This document shows, piece by piece, positions 17,180-26,186 of a stretch of DNA of 34,545 nt. The DNA is from Bradyrhizobium sp. 141 (GTDB lineage Bacteria; Pseudomonadota; Alphaproteobacteria; Rhizobiales; Xanthobacteraceae), in the NCBI RefSeq assembly GCF_023074055.1, contig NZ_JADPKR010000091.1, positions 1 to 34,545 of the forward strand, written 5' to 3'. The position numbers were made by a program, and so were the translations under genes. The first letter of the stretch is position 1. Every line of letters begins with the position of its first letter. A model generated the notes under the pieces. It was not told where the DNA came from and searched no databases. It saw only the letters and a list, made by a program, of their open reading frames with translations.

Positions 17180-17500
17180 GGGTGGGGATGCGTCGGGATT
17201 TAAAGGAACAGAAGGAGTTCTCGATCAGATGGCGCCTCGACCACGGCCACGGTGGCAGGCCGCCACTGATTTGGACTCCCTTTTGCGTCGGTGTCATGCC
17301 GGTGGATCCGGGCGAGCGAGCCATCGATGAGACATATTCGAATCGGGATAGTCGCCCGCTGAAAACCTGCTCCCAGACCCGCTTCTGCGCCAGGCCAGAA
17401 GCGAGTGTAGACGGTGAACCACTTGCCGAATCCTTCCGGCAGCTCGCGCCGCGGCGAGCGGGTGCGGGCAATCAAAGAAGGTGCTTCGATTAACGGCTTT
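17180..17500 (-). pseudogene. IS5-family transposase fragment
   Basis: On the minus strand RELPEGFGKWFTVYTRF, then in a shifted frame EQVFSGRLSRFEYV, and IDGSLARIHRHDTDAKG follow the IS427-like pattern (usually LPERFGKWFTVYTRFRRW and DGSIARVHRHGTGAKGG). The fragment covers the end of OrfA and the first catalytic aspartate only. Frameshifts occur at least twice. It is different from the elements at 9015 and 19204. Confidence 0.75.
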
Positions 17501-17768
17501 ACCCGACAACTCCGGCGCAATTTGCTCCCATTAGCCGCCGCTCAACATTGATCGAATCAAGGCTGATCTCCATTTTCAGACCGATCTGGGAAGCTTGACT
17601 TCTGTGAGCGCGCGTGGCAGGCGCGAGCCGCGCGGCTTGTGAGTGCGACCTCATAGAAGTTGGATTGAACGAGCTACTGCCCAAAGTTGCTGACGGCGGC
17701 AATCGGAAAGGCGTCATATCGTGGGGGTGCTTGACGCCTCCACTTCTCCACCGAAGGAGCGATACGCC

Positions 17769-18456
17769 GTGTCCAACGGTAACGTCGTCCATCTGATTCA
17801 GCCAGGAATCTTCGACGATCAACTCACAGAAGTCTTGCGCAATGGGGCACGTGCCCTGCTTGCCCAGGCGGTCAAGGCCGAGTTTGGGACTTTCTCGGTC
17901 AGCATGGACAGCCAGCAGCGCGTCGCCCGCCAAGGTCACCTGCCGGAGCGCGAGGTGATGACCGGCATCGGTCCGGTCGCCGTCCGCCAGCCGCGTGTAC
18001 GCGATGGCGAAGCGGACGCCGCCGATCCTGGCCGCATCCGGTTCTCGCCTTCGATCCTGCCGCCCTACATGCGCCGGTCGAAGTCGATCGAGAGGCTGCT
18101 GCCGATCCTTTCACCTGAAGGCTATCTCGACCGGCGACTTCTCCGAGGCACTGGCTGTGCTGCTCGGCAAGGATGCTGCCGGGGTTGTCAGCACCACCAT
18201 CGGTCGCCTGAAGGACGGCTGGCTCGACGAGCACGCCGCAGTGGCAGAGGCGCGATCTCTCGGCGAAGCGCTACGTCTACATTTGTGCCGATGGCATCCA
18301 TCTCCAAGCGCGTCTCGAAGACGAAAAGCAGTGCATCCTGGTGCTGATCGGCGCGAGTCCGGAAGGCCGCAAGGAACTGGTCGGCTTCACCGATGGCGCC
18401 CGCGATAGCGCGCAGGACTGGCGCGATCTGCTGCTCGATCTGAAGTGGCGCGCTCT
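17769..18456 (+). pseudogene. N-terminal half of an IS256-family (Mutator) transposase
   Basis: A GTG at 17769, nine bases after AAGGAG, opens SNGNVVHLIQPGIFDDQLTE, VLRNGARALLAQAVKAEFGT and GHLPEREVMTGIGPVAVRQP, through KSIERLLPIL. A frameshift leads to STGDFSEALAVLLGKDAAGV and WLDEHAA, and another to AKRYVYICADGIHLQARLED, EKQCILVLIGASPEGRKELV and QDWRDLLLDL. The first catalytic aspartate is in ICADGIH. The sequence then runs into an IS3 OrfA fragment at about 18457, so the second half is gone. Confidence 0.87.
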
Positions 18457-18590
18457 TAAGGGATTCACAGAGGCAGAGCGAATATAGAAGCAGATCATCG
18501 GGATCTTCCGGGAGCAGCAAGCCGCGGCAGGTTGTGCCGTAAACAGGGATCAGCCGCGCAACCTCCTACAAATACAAGGCCGAATGGTTC
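18457..18590 (+). pseudogene. Short IS3-family orfA fragment
   Basis: After the IS256 break the text GFTEAERI, a stop, KQIIGIFREQQAAAG, and in another frame SYKYKAE follow an OrfA helix-turn-helix (usually RFTEAQIIGILREQEAGA and TFYKYKAKFGG). It is too decayed to place further. Between here and about 18995 no recognisable gene is seen. Confidence 0.55.
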
Positions 18591-19203
18591 AGCCGCACCC
18601 GTGTCGGCGTAAACTTCGGCCGGCAGAACTTTGTCTCATGAACCGTCTTAGCAAACGGGTATACCCCGCGGCCGTCCCGCCTAGACCGCCTCGATCCGAT
18701 CCGCCCGTTTCTAACGGAAGACGTATGCCCGCCACTGAATGGGGCGCCCTCTCCATCGCGCACCCCGCGCTGTGAAGCCGGCAGCTTCCTTGCGGAGGTC
18801 GACCGGCGTGTTGGACACGTAACCCTGAACACCCGCTTGCGATCACGCATGCCGAACCGCCCGGACCACCGCAGCTCGGGACGCTCACTGGCAAAGCAGT
18901 GGCGACTTGGTTGAGATATGTCGCTAGGAGTTCGAAAAAGACATCAGCCGAATCGACACCAGCGAAAAGGCCTTCCGACTGGTTACATTCTATGGGATAT
19001 CGGCCGTCTGTCAGGCGACAGGTCAGCCACCTTTCTCCTCCTCGAGCTGCTTCCAATCGCTGCATCTCCATCAGCAGGTACTTCATTTCCGGTTGAAATA
19101 GGTCGGCTGACTGATGCCGGCCTTCAGCAGATATCTCCGAATCTGCGCTGCTTGGGCGTGCGTAAATTTGGAAGCCTTCTCATCTGCCGCTCCTACAACC
19201 TAG

Positions 19204-20488
19204 CAGTCTGCTGAAAAACCTTGAAATGGAGAGTTTTCGTGTTCTCGCCGGCGGTTGTTGGAGCGGCGCGGTGGAGTTGGACGTAATTTTTGGCCTGTTG
19301 TTGGGTGCCCCCTGACGCGGGGTGGTTAAGCGGCCAGCAGTTTCGGAATGCGGATCAGGTTATAGGCGATCAGATTGAGCAGGAAGTCGGCGGCGACGCG
19401 AGCGATGCCACGATGTTTGGTCTTGCGCATGGTGCCATGCTGCTTGCCCCATCCGAAAATGCACTCGACCATCGCCCGGCGCGATTGCGACATGCCATAC
19501 CCCGGATGCCGCGTGGTTCGTTCGTCGATGGCGCTGTTGCGGTTCTTGCCGGTTTTGGTGACGGCCTGGTTCTGTGTCACATGCGGCGTCACGCCGATGG
19601 CGCGAAGATTGGCGACATGATCGACGGTATCGTACGCTTTGTCCTCACCGGCCGTGATGCGGCGGCCTGCGGCTTTGCGTCTCGCCTTCAGCATGGTCTC
19701 CGAAGCGCGGCGTTCGGCGGTACCATTGGCATCCGTAACCCTGCCGGCCACCGCCAGACCATGCCGGTTCTCCATGGTGGCGTGGCCCATATAGCAAAGC
19801 TTGGCCTCGCGTCCGGCCGCCTTGCGATAAAGCCTGCTGTCCGGATCGCTGGTACTCGCATGGGTGTCGTTCTTGCGCTTCTGGCCGTGGAAGTTGGCGC
19901 CATCATCATCGTCGCCGCTGCCGTCCTTGGGACGAAAACTCTTCTGCGAGGCCCAGGCTTCGATCAGCGTTCCGTCCACCGAAAAATGCTCGTCCGACAA
20001 TAGCGATTTGACCTGAGAATGGTTCAGAAGCCTGGTCATGAACTTCGTGAACACCTCGCCGTTCTGCAGTCGCTCGCGGTTCTTGGTGAAGGTGGTCGGG
20101 TCCCAGACCGGATCGTCCGGCGACAGTCCCACGAACCAGCGATACAAAAGATTGTAGTCCAGCTGCTCCATCAACTGGCGTTCCGAGCGGATGCCGTAGA
20201 ACACCTGCAGCAGCAAGGCGCTCAGCAATTGCTCTGGAGGGATCGAAGGACGTCCCTCGCTGGCGTAGAGCCTCCCAAGGCTGCGGTTCAAATCACTCAA
20301 AACATCCCGAACAAGTTCCCGGACCTTCCGCAGCGGATGGTTCGCTGGCACGCGCTTATCCGGCGCGATGTACGAAAACAGGCCGCCCTGATCCGTAAAC
20401 CTGCCGCGCATGACCGCCTCCGCCGATTCGAGATGATAAAGTGAATCATCAAGCCCGCTTCGTGGCGAGGGGGTTCTTCAGCAGACTG
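19204..20488 (-). mobile_element. Complete IS5-family insertion sequence with CTAG target duplication
   Basis: The 1285-bp element has terminal inverted repeats CAGTCTGCTGAAAAACC (19204-19220) and the inverse of CAGTCTGCTGAAGAACC (20472-20488), one mismatch in 17. CTAG stands on both sides (19200-19203 and 20489-20492). It contains one intact transposase gene on the minus strand and lies inside an older IS3 remnant. Confidence 0.93.
19326..20411 (-). CDS. IS5-family transposase, intact
   Basis: The 361-residue protein has the N-terminal DUF772-type region (PDKRVPANHPLRKVRELVRD, ASEGRPSIPPEQLLSALLLQ, SERQLMEQLDYNLLYRWFVG) and a DDE_Tnp_1-type core. Likely catalytic residues are D146 (VDGTLIEAW), D257 (AGEDKAYDT) and E316 (AMVECIFGWGKQ). 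A histidine/lysine-rich stretch DDDDGANFHGQKRKNDTHAS (167-186) is as in relatives. The ATG at 20411 follows GGAGG with five-base spacing. No frameshift or stop is present, so the enzyme could be active and could also mobilise related copies. The gene fills its element, with 77 bases to the right end and 122 to the left. Confidence 0.95.
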   Translation of the reverse strand: MRGRFTDQGGLFSYIAPDKRVPANHPLRKVRELVRDVLSDLNRSLGRLYASEGRPSIPPEQLLSALLLQVFYGIRSERQLMEQLDYNLLYRWFVGLSPDDPVWDPTTFTKNRERLQNGEVFTKFMTRLLNHSQVKSLLSDEHFSVDGTLIEAWASQKSFRPKDGSGDDDDGANFHGQKRKNDTHASTSDPDSRLYRKAAGREAKLCYMGHATMENRHGLAVAGRVTDANGTAERRASETMLKARRKAAGRRITAGEDKAYDTVDHVANLRAIGVTPHVTQNQAVTKTGKNRNSAIDERTTRHPGYGMSQSRRAMVECIFGWGKQHGTMRKTKHRGIARVAADFLLNLIAYNLIRIPKLLAA

Positions 20489-20544
20489 CTAGAGGATTCG
20501 GAGCGCAAAACTCCGACCAAATACGATCCAGTTTGCCGGCCTCA

Positions 20545-20946
20545 GATTACTGAGGTGATGGGCTCTACCAGTTTTTGGAGGAGATTGCGAGGCTCAGGTC
20601 AGCTAGAAGCTCCTGGAGGCTGATACCATTGGAATGGGCCTCCTCTACCAGGCTGGCAAGGAGGAGCCTATGCCAAAAGATCACGACTTTGGCAACTAAA
20701 GGACCTTGTCAGCCTTGGTGTATCGGGTTTGTGCTCTGTCCGCCGGAACGACAGCAATTCCTCTCGCGTAGCTGCTGCACTTGAGCAGTTGCGGTCTCAA
20801 CCAGCGACGAAGGTTTTCACCTCAACTACATTGCGAACCCGCCTATCGGCATCGAGGCTTCTGGAAACCAATGAACACTCTGCGCGATCAGCGGAGCTGG
20901 AAGCGTGTGCAACTCGGGCTAAGCCCCCTGAAAGACTTGGTAGACC
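20545..20946. other. Gene-free stretch upstream of the methyltransferase gene
   Basis: No protein family is recognisable. It must contain the promoter of the downstream gene if that gene is expressed, but no clear promoter elements were identified. Confidence 0.45.
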
Positions 20947-21687
20947 ATGGACAGAGAGATTGCGACGCCCGGCCATCTGACGCAAGGGCAAGTTGCAGAA
21001 GATTTCGACGGCTGGGCCGACTCGTACGAGGAAATGGTCAATCAAGCCGTCGCCTTCGCAGGGCGGAAGCACGTCTTTTACATTAACGTGAAGCGCGAAC
21101 ATATCCTTCGTCTGGCTCAGCGATATTTCACCCATCTCAAAAGCCTGAATGTGCTGGATCTGGGCTGCGGAGTCGGTGCGTACCATCCCGGGCTTGAGGG
21201 CAGGTTTCGTGAACTCCACGGCGTGGACGTGTCTGCCCGAAGCATCAAATTGGCGGCAAGGCGGCATCCTTTTGTTCTCTATTCGACATACGACGGCAGC
21301 CGACTGCCCTACAGCGATGGACAATTTTCGATGGTTTTCACGACCGGCGTGATGCACCATGTCCCTCCGCTTCAATGGAAGAGCTTCGTTGCCGAGGCGT
21401 ATCGCGTTACCGCGCCTGGTGGGTTAATGCTCGTCTTTGAGAACAATCCCTACAATCCGCTGATGCAGTACTTCGTCAAAACATGCGATGTTGACAAGGA
21501 TGCCGTCCTGTTGCGACCCGCGAAGTTGCGTCGCATGTTCACTGCTGCCGGCTTCACTGATGTCTTCACGCGGACTATTTTCTCAGTCCTGCCTGCTGGC
21601 AGATTCCTGACCAGAATGGATTCTCTGCTGGGAAACTTGCCTTTCGGGGCCCAGTATTATCTTAGCGCTAGAAAGAAAGCGCTCTGA
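20947..21687 (+). CDS. Class I SAM-dependent methyltransferase, substrate unknown
   Basis: The 246-residue protein has a complete Rossmann-type methyltransferase domain. Motif I is VLDLGCGVGAYHPGL (D71 to G77), the acidic residue binding the SAM ribose is D94 in GVDVSARSI, and motif IV-like text FSMVFTTGVMHHVPP follows, with VAEAYRVTAPGGLMLVFENN after it. It resembles the Methyltransf_11/25 group, soluble enzymes acting on small molecules, lipids or sugars. The aromatic-rich C-terminus (FGAQYYLSARKKAL) gives no substrate. ATG 20947 has only a weak ribosome site (GGTAGACC), so expression may be low. It stands alone between IS remnants, with no operon partner. The triple-fusion UbiA gene 2.6 kb away is on the other strand, and a link between them is only speculation. 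Confidence 0.9.
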   Translation: MDREIATPGHLTQGQVAEDFDGWADSYEEMVNQAVAFAGRKHVFYINVKREHILRLAQRYFTHLKSLNVLDLGCGVGAYHPGLEGRFRELHGVDVSARSIKLAARRHPFVLYSTYDGSRLPYSDGQFSMVFTTGVMHHVPPLQWKSFVAEAYRVTAPGGLMLVFENNPYNPLMQYFVKTCDVDKDAVLLRPAKLRRMFTAAGFTDVFTRTIFSVLPAGRFLTRMDSLLGNLPFGAQYYLSARKKAL

Positions 21688-21884
21688 CGGATTTCCTGGC
21701 CATGACTCGCGTCACCCTGCCCAAAACCAGGCGCCCGCCCTACTCCATCGCGGATTTTGGAGGATGATGGCAAGCCGAGTAGTCACGCCCGTCGACCCAG
21801 GGACGCCCACGCGCAACTGGTGGCGGGCCTCATCGTGGCATCCAGCGCCCCGCCCCTGGCGCATCTGAATTCTGTGCGTCAAGT

Positions 21885-22480
21885 TCAGCAAAATTGATCA
21901 TGGGTCCGGTTGAGCCATCCCCTCGGAGCCGCCGTCGCTCGCCTCACCCAGAAGCGCAGCGGGCGGGCGAGGGCGGCGGAGAGGGATGGCGTCCATCCCC
22001 TTGGTGGGGCCCGAGCATCGTCAGGCCCTTGGCGCAGTGCCTCCTTCTTGTGTTCATTCAGCAGATCCATGTTCAGGTAGCGATGATCCTGGAGCCAGGC
22101 CTCGTGGCGCTCGACGGTGAGCGCCCGGACGAGCCGCAAGCAGCTCTCGGCATTAGGGAAGATACGCACCACATAAGTGCGCCGCCTGATCTCCTCGTTG
22201 AGCCGCTCGAGCATGTTGGTCGACTTCATGTGCTTCCTGTGCGCCAGCGGCAGGCGGAAGTAGGTGAGAGTCTCGTCGATGTTCTCCTCCACCCAGCCGG
22301 TGAGCTTGGGGTATTTGCCGCCCTATTTGGCGAGCCAGGCAGCCAGATCGCGCCGCACCTCCGAGAGGTCGCGCCGGTCGTACATCCAGCGCAACTCGAG
22401 CAGGCAATCGTCGTCGACCTTGCGCGGCACATAGTCGAGCGCTTGCGCAGGAAGTGCACGTAGGGGCCGTTGAAGAACCA
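21885..22480 (-). pseudogene. C-terminal third of an IS256-family transposase
   Basis: The minus strand reads YVHFLR, DYVPRKVDDDC, RWMYDRRDLSEVRRDLAAWL, then EENIDETLTYFRLPLAHRKH, MKSTNMLERLNEEIRRRTYV, VRIFPNAESCLRLVRALTVE and NEHKKEALRQ. This is the C-terminus of a Mutator-type transposase, including the catalytic glutamate region (ERLNEEIRRRT). Frame changes occur near 22300 and 22440. The last 40 or so residues after ALRQ are not family-like, so the end is also altered. It is from another subgroup than the fragment at 17769. Confidence 0.87.
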
Positions 22481-22499
22481 CTTAGAGCCGAACGCCGAT

Positions 22500-23400
22500 A
22501 GCGGTTGCGGATCAGGCGGCGGCGAGATGGCGATGATCGTCGGGCAATACGAAAGAGGCGGTGACAATCCGGAGAAAGCGCAAAAGAGCGAACGCCAGCC
22601 TCTTCAGGTTGACGGCCGCGGCGGTCAGGAACGCCTGGATGCGCATGTTCTGAAGACCGCGTCGGATTGCGCGCGCGAGTCCATGCCAAGTCTTTGCCTC
22701 GCCGTGGTATCCTTCGGAGCGCCAACGGCGACGCGCTCGAAGGAGCGCAGGATGATGGTCGCTCACCACGACAGCCTTGTTCCGCCGGCCGGAAGACAGG
22801 CACAGGTTCGCCATCGAGCAACGGCTGCAGTCCTTGGCTTTCGAGTAGAAGAAGCGCCCGTGCTTGGTCAAACGCTGCGGCCGCAGGACCTTGCCTCTGG
22901 GGCACTTCAGGATGTCGTTCTGGGCGTCCTACCGAAAGCGACGGAGTGGGACCGGCGAGCGGATCGGCTCGGCCTGGTCGGGATCACGGCATGGATGTTC
23001 CGCTCTTCCATGGCGCCATAGACCTTGCCGTAGGCGTAGCCCGCATCGGCGGTGACCGTGGTCACCGCTGTGCCGGTCCTCTCAGCCGTCCGGTCCACCT
23101 GCTCGACGATGTGCTGGCCCTCGTTCAACTCCCCGGTGGTGACCTCCACGTCGAGGATGACGCCACGCTTGTCGTCCACGGCGGCGTGCTGCTTATAAGC
23201 CGGCTCGAGCCGGCGATTACGGCCGTTCGTCGCCATCGTAGCCTCGGGATCGGTGGTGCAGACCTTCTTGAATTTACCTGTCTGGCGCCGCTCTTCGCGG
23301 TGTCGTCGGGCTCGGGAGCGTTCGCCGCTTCCACGGCCGCGACGTGCCTCACCGCCAGGCTCTCCCAGGAGACATTGGCGCGGATCTCTTCCATCTCGGT
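22500..23400 (-). pseudogene. IS1182-family transposase, middle and C-terminal part
   Basis: Minus-strand segments VCTTDPEATMATNGRNRRLE, PAYKQHAAVDDKRGVILDVE, VTTGELNEGQHIVEQVDRTA, VTADAGYAYGKVYGAMEERN and, after a frameshift, TKHGRFFYSKAKDCSRCSMA, YHGEAKTWHGLARAIRRGLQ and NMRIQAFLTAAAVNLKRLAF match IS1182-type DDE transposases. The catalytic aspartate in TADAGYA and the glutamate in YHGEAKT are kept. The N-terminus is replaced by an IS4-type fragment near 23400. Confidence 0.87.
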
Positions 23401-24130
23401 CGCAATCGTATGATCGCCGTCGCCTGCTAGTCCATCGACGCAGGCGCGGACAAGGAAGTGAGCGCCAAGCTCCTGGGTCAGGCAGTACAATTCGTAAATG
23501 TCGCTTTCGCAATCACCAATATGAAATGCAACGCTCCCGGCTGTCCGAGCCGCTCGATTGATTGCCTGAGATTGTCGACCAGCGAACGCTTTCCTTCTTC
23601 TCAATTGGAACGCGGGTAGGGTTAATCTTCTCGAGCTGCGCCGTGCTTTTGAATTTTTTCCGTGTCCAAGACTTAACCGCCGCCAATCCCAGCGGCAGGT
23701 CCTCGAACAGTCACGGCGAGCTGGAATGCATCAGCATTCCGCAGACCTGTGATGGCGCCAACGGCGTCCCGGCCGCTGATGACGCTCTTCGTCAGGCCAA
23801 TAGCGCTCGTGTTTGCGCGCTAGTAAGAGACTTCTGCCGTGTCCTGAATAAGGAGGATCGAGCCGCTAGAATCATCGCGTGCGCGCGTGCGGCGAAGTGA
23901 CCGCTGACGATGTCGGGCTCCTCCACGCGCTCGTTGGCGAAGGAGCGGTAGGCCGCCTTCGTGTTCGCCCAGTACTGGCGGGCGAACCGTATGCTGCCGC
24001 CCATGCCGTCACCAATTTGCTTCAATAGGTTAAACGGTTGACCGACAGGCATCCTTGAACACTGCCTTGTCGATCTCGCGCTCTGTCCAATGTTCGCGGC
24101 ACTTTCATCCGACCAGCCGAGCAACGACAC
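23400..24130 (-). pseudogene. IS4/Tn5-type transposase, decayed
   Basis: The text runs KQIGDGMGGSIRFARQYWAN, TKAAYRSFANERVEEPDIVS, GHFAARAHAM, QVCGMLMHSSS, LPLGLAAVKSWTRKKFKSTA, INPTRVPIEKKESVRW, and FHIGDCESDIYELYCLTQEL, GAHFLVRACVDGLAGDGDHT across frames. The catalytic aspartate of GDRESDIYE-type motifs is present (GDCESDIYE). Stops and shifts at several points inactivate it, and it breaks off into an IS1182 fragment after EMEEIR. Confidence 0.85.
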
Positions 24131-24275
24131 GCCGTTCCGCTTGAACACACCAACGCACTCGCCAAGGGGTTCATTCTATTCAAGATTTTTCAATCAGTAC
24201 TACCGCCATCCGATCAACAATTGTGGGTAATTGAAAGCTTCACCGGATACTTACGGTAGGCTTATAGAGCCGAAG

Positions 24276-26186
24276 TTAAATGGCCATAATAACGACGGCA
24301 ACGATTGAGGCGATGGCTATTGCGCTTAAACGGTCCTTCAGTGCAAATACAATCGGGTCGTCGTCCATAAGACGCCGCTGCGCCATCATGAGCGCCCTGC
24401 CTATCCAATAGAGAAGGATTGGACAGATTAGCCATAGTGCCTTCGGATGTCGATAGAGTATCTGCACATCTGGCGATGCGACATAGAGTGCAAGGATTGT
24501 GATGGCGTTCAAGCCAGCCGCAGCAGCTAGAGCAGCAACGACATCAAGGTCGGTGATCCTGTAGTCACGGTCTGGACGATCCGGAAGACCGCGATCAAGC
24601 CTCGTCGCCAGTTCAACGTAGCGCTTGATTAGCGCAAGCGACGTGAAGATGAACATAGAAAAAATGAATAGCCACTGAGAAATCTGTATTTCCAGTGCCA
24701 CGCCACCTGCAACAATGCGTAAGGTATAGAGCATTGCTAGCACGACGACGTCCACAAGCATCTTGCGCTTCAAGTAGACAGAATAAACGCTCGTCAGCGC
24801 AAAATAGCCGGCCAGTAAGTCGACGAACCCACATGAGATTGTGGCTGCCAGCATTAGAGAAAACAGGAGGAGAATCGGAACCATAAGCAAGCCGGTTCGA
24901 AGATGGAGGAGGCCACTCGCAAACGGACGCGCGCGCTTGCTAGAGTGCGCGCGATCAGACCCAAGATCTAATAGATCGTTGAGGATGTATACCGCTGACG
25001 CGCAGGCGCAAAAAGCGAGAAAGGCCACCATAGCTGCACTGATTTTAGCCAACGAAAATTGGTGCGATGTCACCAGTGGCGCGAAGACTAGGAGATTCTT
25101 GACATACTGGTGGACTCGGATGGCCTTGAACCACGTCCGCCTACTAGCGTTGCCGCGATCTAATGCAACGCAGTTGCCCTTGAGCGCGATGAGCCGGTTC
25201 TTTTCCGAATTGGAGAGGCCGACGCCGTAGACATTGTCGGCAAACTCCCACACCGGAGAATCTGCGCAATCGTTGCCAACATAATCAAATCCGTTCCGAC
25301 CGAAGGCAGCCGCAAGTATCTCTGCTTTCGAAGGTTCTGACAAATTCGTTGTTGCGTCAGAAGCAAACCAGCCATCGAAGATGCCCAGCTGATCTGCTAT
25401 GGCCTTCGCGTGCTTCGCGTTGGCTGCTGTCAGGTAAACTTTCCTGCCCCGTGCTTTGGCTGCGTGGATCAGATCCATTACGCAGTGGTTGTAGGGCAGT
25501 GTCGCATAATCCAGCTCAGAACTCATAGCGAGATAATGCTTTAGGGCCGCTTTTCCGTTGGCCAGAGCCCGGATTGCTGCAAAATTCACGCGGAACCCAC
25601 GAGGCAAAGCGTTCAAAAAGGACTCACATAGCACATCCGTTAGCAGCAAAGATTGGTCTAGATCCACCACCAGCGGATTGTCGCGGGGGTGCTCCGGGTC
25701 GGCGGCTTTTGCATAATCGTTAGTGTACCAGATGCCGCTAAACACTTTTGGTAACACGTCGTCGAGCTGGGTCGAACGACCGATAAAGGCGATCTGGCCG
25801 CCACCGTCGACGACGAATGAGATAGGACTCTCCAAAGAAAACTCAAGTCCCACCCAAAGTCTCCTCATTTCACCCGTGCAGTCGAACGCGATCCGGCAGT
25901 TCAAATTCGCAAAATTCTTGGTCAACCACGCGTCCAACTTGGTTGCAGCCTCTTCTGCCGTTGACGTCCGTTCATGAGCTGCGATCCCAATGACCTCAAG
26001 TCCGTGGTTTTTGTATTTCTCTTGCTGCTGTACGAGGTGGGACATCGTCGCAATACTTGGCATGCACCACGTTGTCCAAAATTCGATAACGTAAACCTTC
26101 CCGGGCTGAAATCGTGTTAGGGGCTGGCCGAGCAGCCAGCCCTCCACTTTGATCGGAGGAGCGACGGACCCAATACGCAGCACCAT
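24276..26186 (-). CDS. Three-domain fusion: thioredoxin-like, HAD-like and UbiA-type prenyltransferase
   Basis: The 636-residue protein joins three modules. Residues 1-155 are a TlpA/AhpC-like thioredoxin fold with FWTTWCMPS, in which the usual CxxC is C41-M-P-S44, and a cis-proline-like ESPISFVVD. Residues 170-345 are HAD-like: motif I VVDLDQSLLLTD (D175, D177), a lysine in PSKAEIL and the acidic motif VGNDCADSPVWEFAD. Residues 350-636 are a membrane UbiA domain with NDLLDLGSDRAHSSKRARP (N403 to D411), a second motif DVVVLAMLYTLRIVAGG (D479), and about seven or eight hydrophobic helices. The UbiA part resembles decaprenyl-phosphate phosphoribosyltransferases, and the HAD part would fit their phosphatase step. 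HAD-UbiA pairs are known; the added thioredoxin domain is the oddity. ATG 26186 follows GGAGAG by five bases. No partner genes adjoin. Phosphoribosyl-lipid or arabinose metabolism (compare NoeC of Azorhizobium) is only inference. Confidence 0.9.
   Translation of the reverse strand: MVLRIGSVAPPIKVEGWLLGQPLTRFQPGKVYVIEFWTTWCMPSIATMSHLVQQQEKYKNHGLEVIGIAAHERTSTAEEAATKLDAWLTKNFANLNCRIAFDCTGEMRRLWVGLEFSLESPISFVVDGGGQIAFIGRSTQLDDVLPKVFSGIWYTNDYAKAADPEHPRDNPLVVDLDQSLLLTDVLCESFLNALPRGFRVNFAAIRALANGKAALKHYLAMSSELDYATLPYNHCVMDLIHAAKARGRKVYLTAANAKHAKAIADQLGIFDGWFASDATTNLSEPSKAEILAAAFGRNGFDYVGNDCADSPVWEFADNVYGVGLSNSEKNRLIALKGNCVALDRGNASRRTWFKAIRVHQYVKNLLVFAPLVTSHQFSLAKISAAMVAFLAFCACASAVYILNDLLDLGSDRAHSSKRARPFASGLLHLRTGLLMVPILLLFSLMLAATISCGFVDLLAGYFALTSVYSVYLKRKMLVDVVVLAMLYTLRIVAGGVALEIQISQWLFIFSMFIFTSLALIKRYVELATRLDRGLPDRPDRDYRITDLDVVAALAAAAGLNAITILALYVASPDVQILYRHPKALWLICPILLYWIGRALMMAQRRLMDDDPIVFALKDRLSAIAIASIVAVVIMAI

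Larger units (their letters stand above)
18995..20544 (-). pseudogene. IS3-family orfA remnant split by an IS5-family element
   Basis: Outer part 20489-20544 matches the IS3 5' end at 11830-11885, with shared blocks such as GGCCTCAGAT and CCAGTTTGC. Inner part 18995-19203 reads KASKFTHAQAAQI, LLKAGISQPTYFN, and in shifted frames KQLEEEK and VADLSPDR. The pieces rejoin at a single CTAG when 19204-20488 is removed. OrfA is frameshifted and no OrfB catalytic core follows. Confidence 0.78.

Noticed and set aside
17499..17939. Minus-strand frame of 146 residues
   Set aside because: It is mostly antisense to the IS256 fragment.
18589..19086. Minus-strand frame of 165 residues
   Set aside because: Its first residues are an off-frame reading of an IS3 OrfA remnant, and the rest has no recognisable content.
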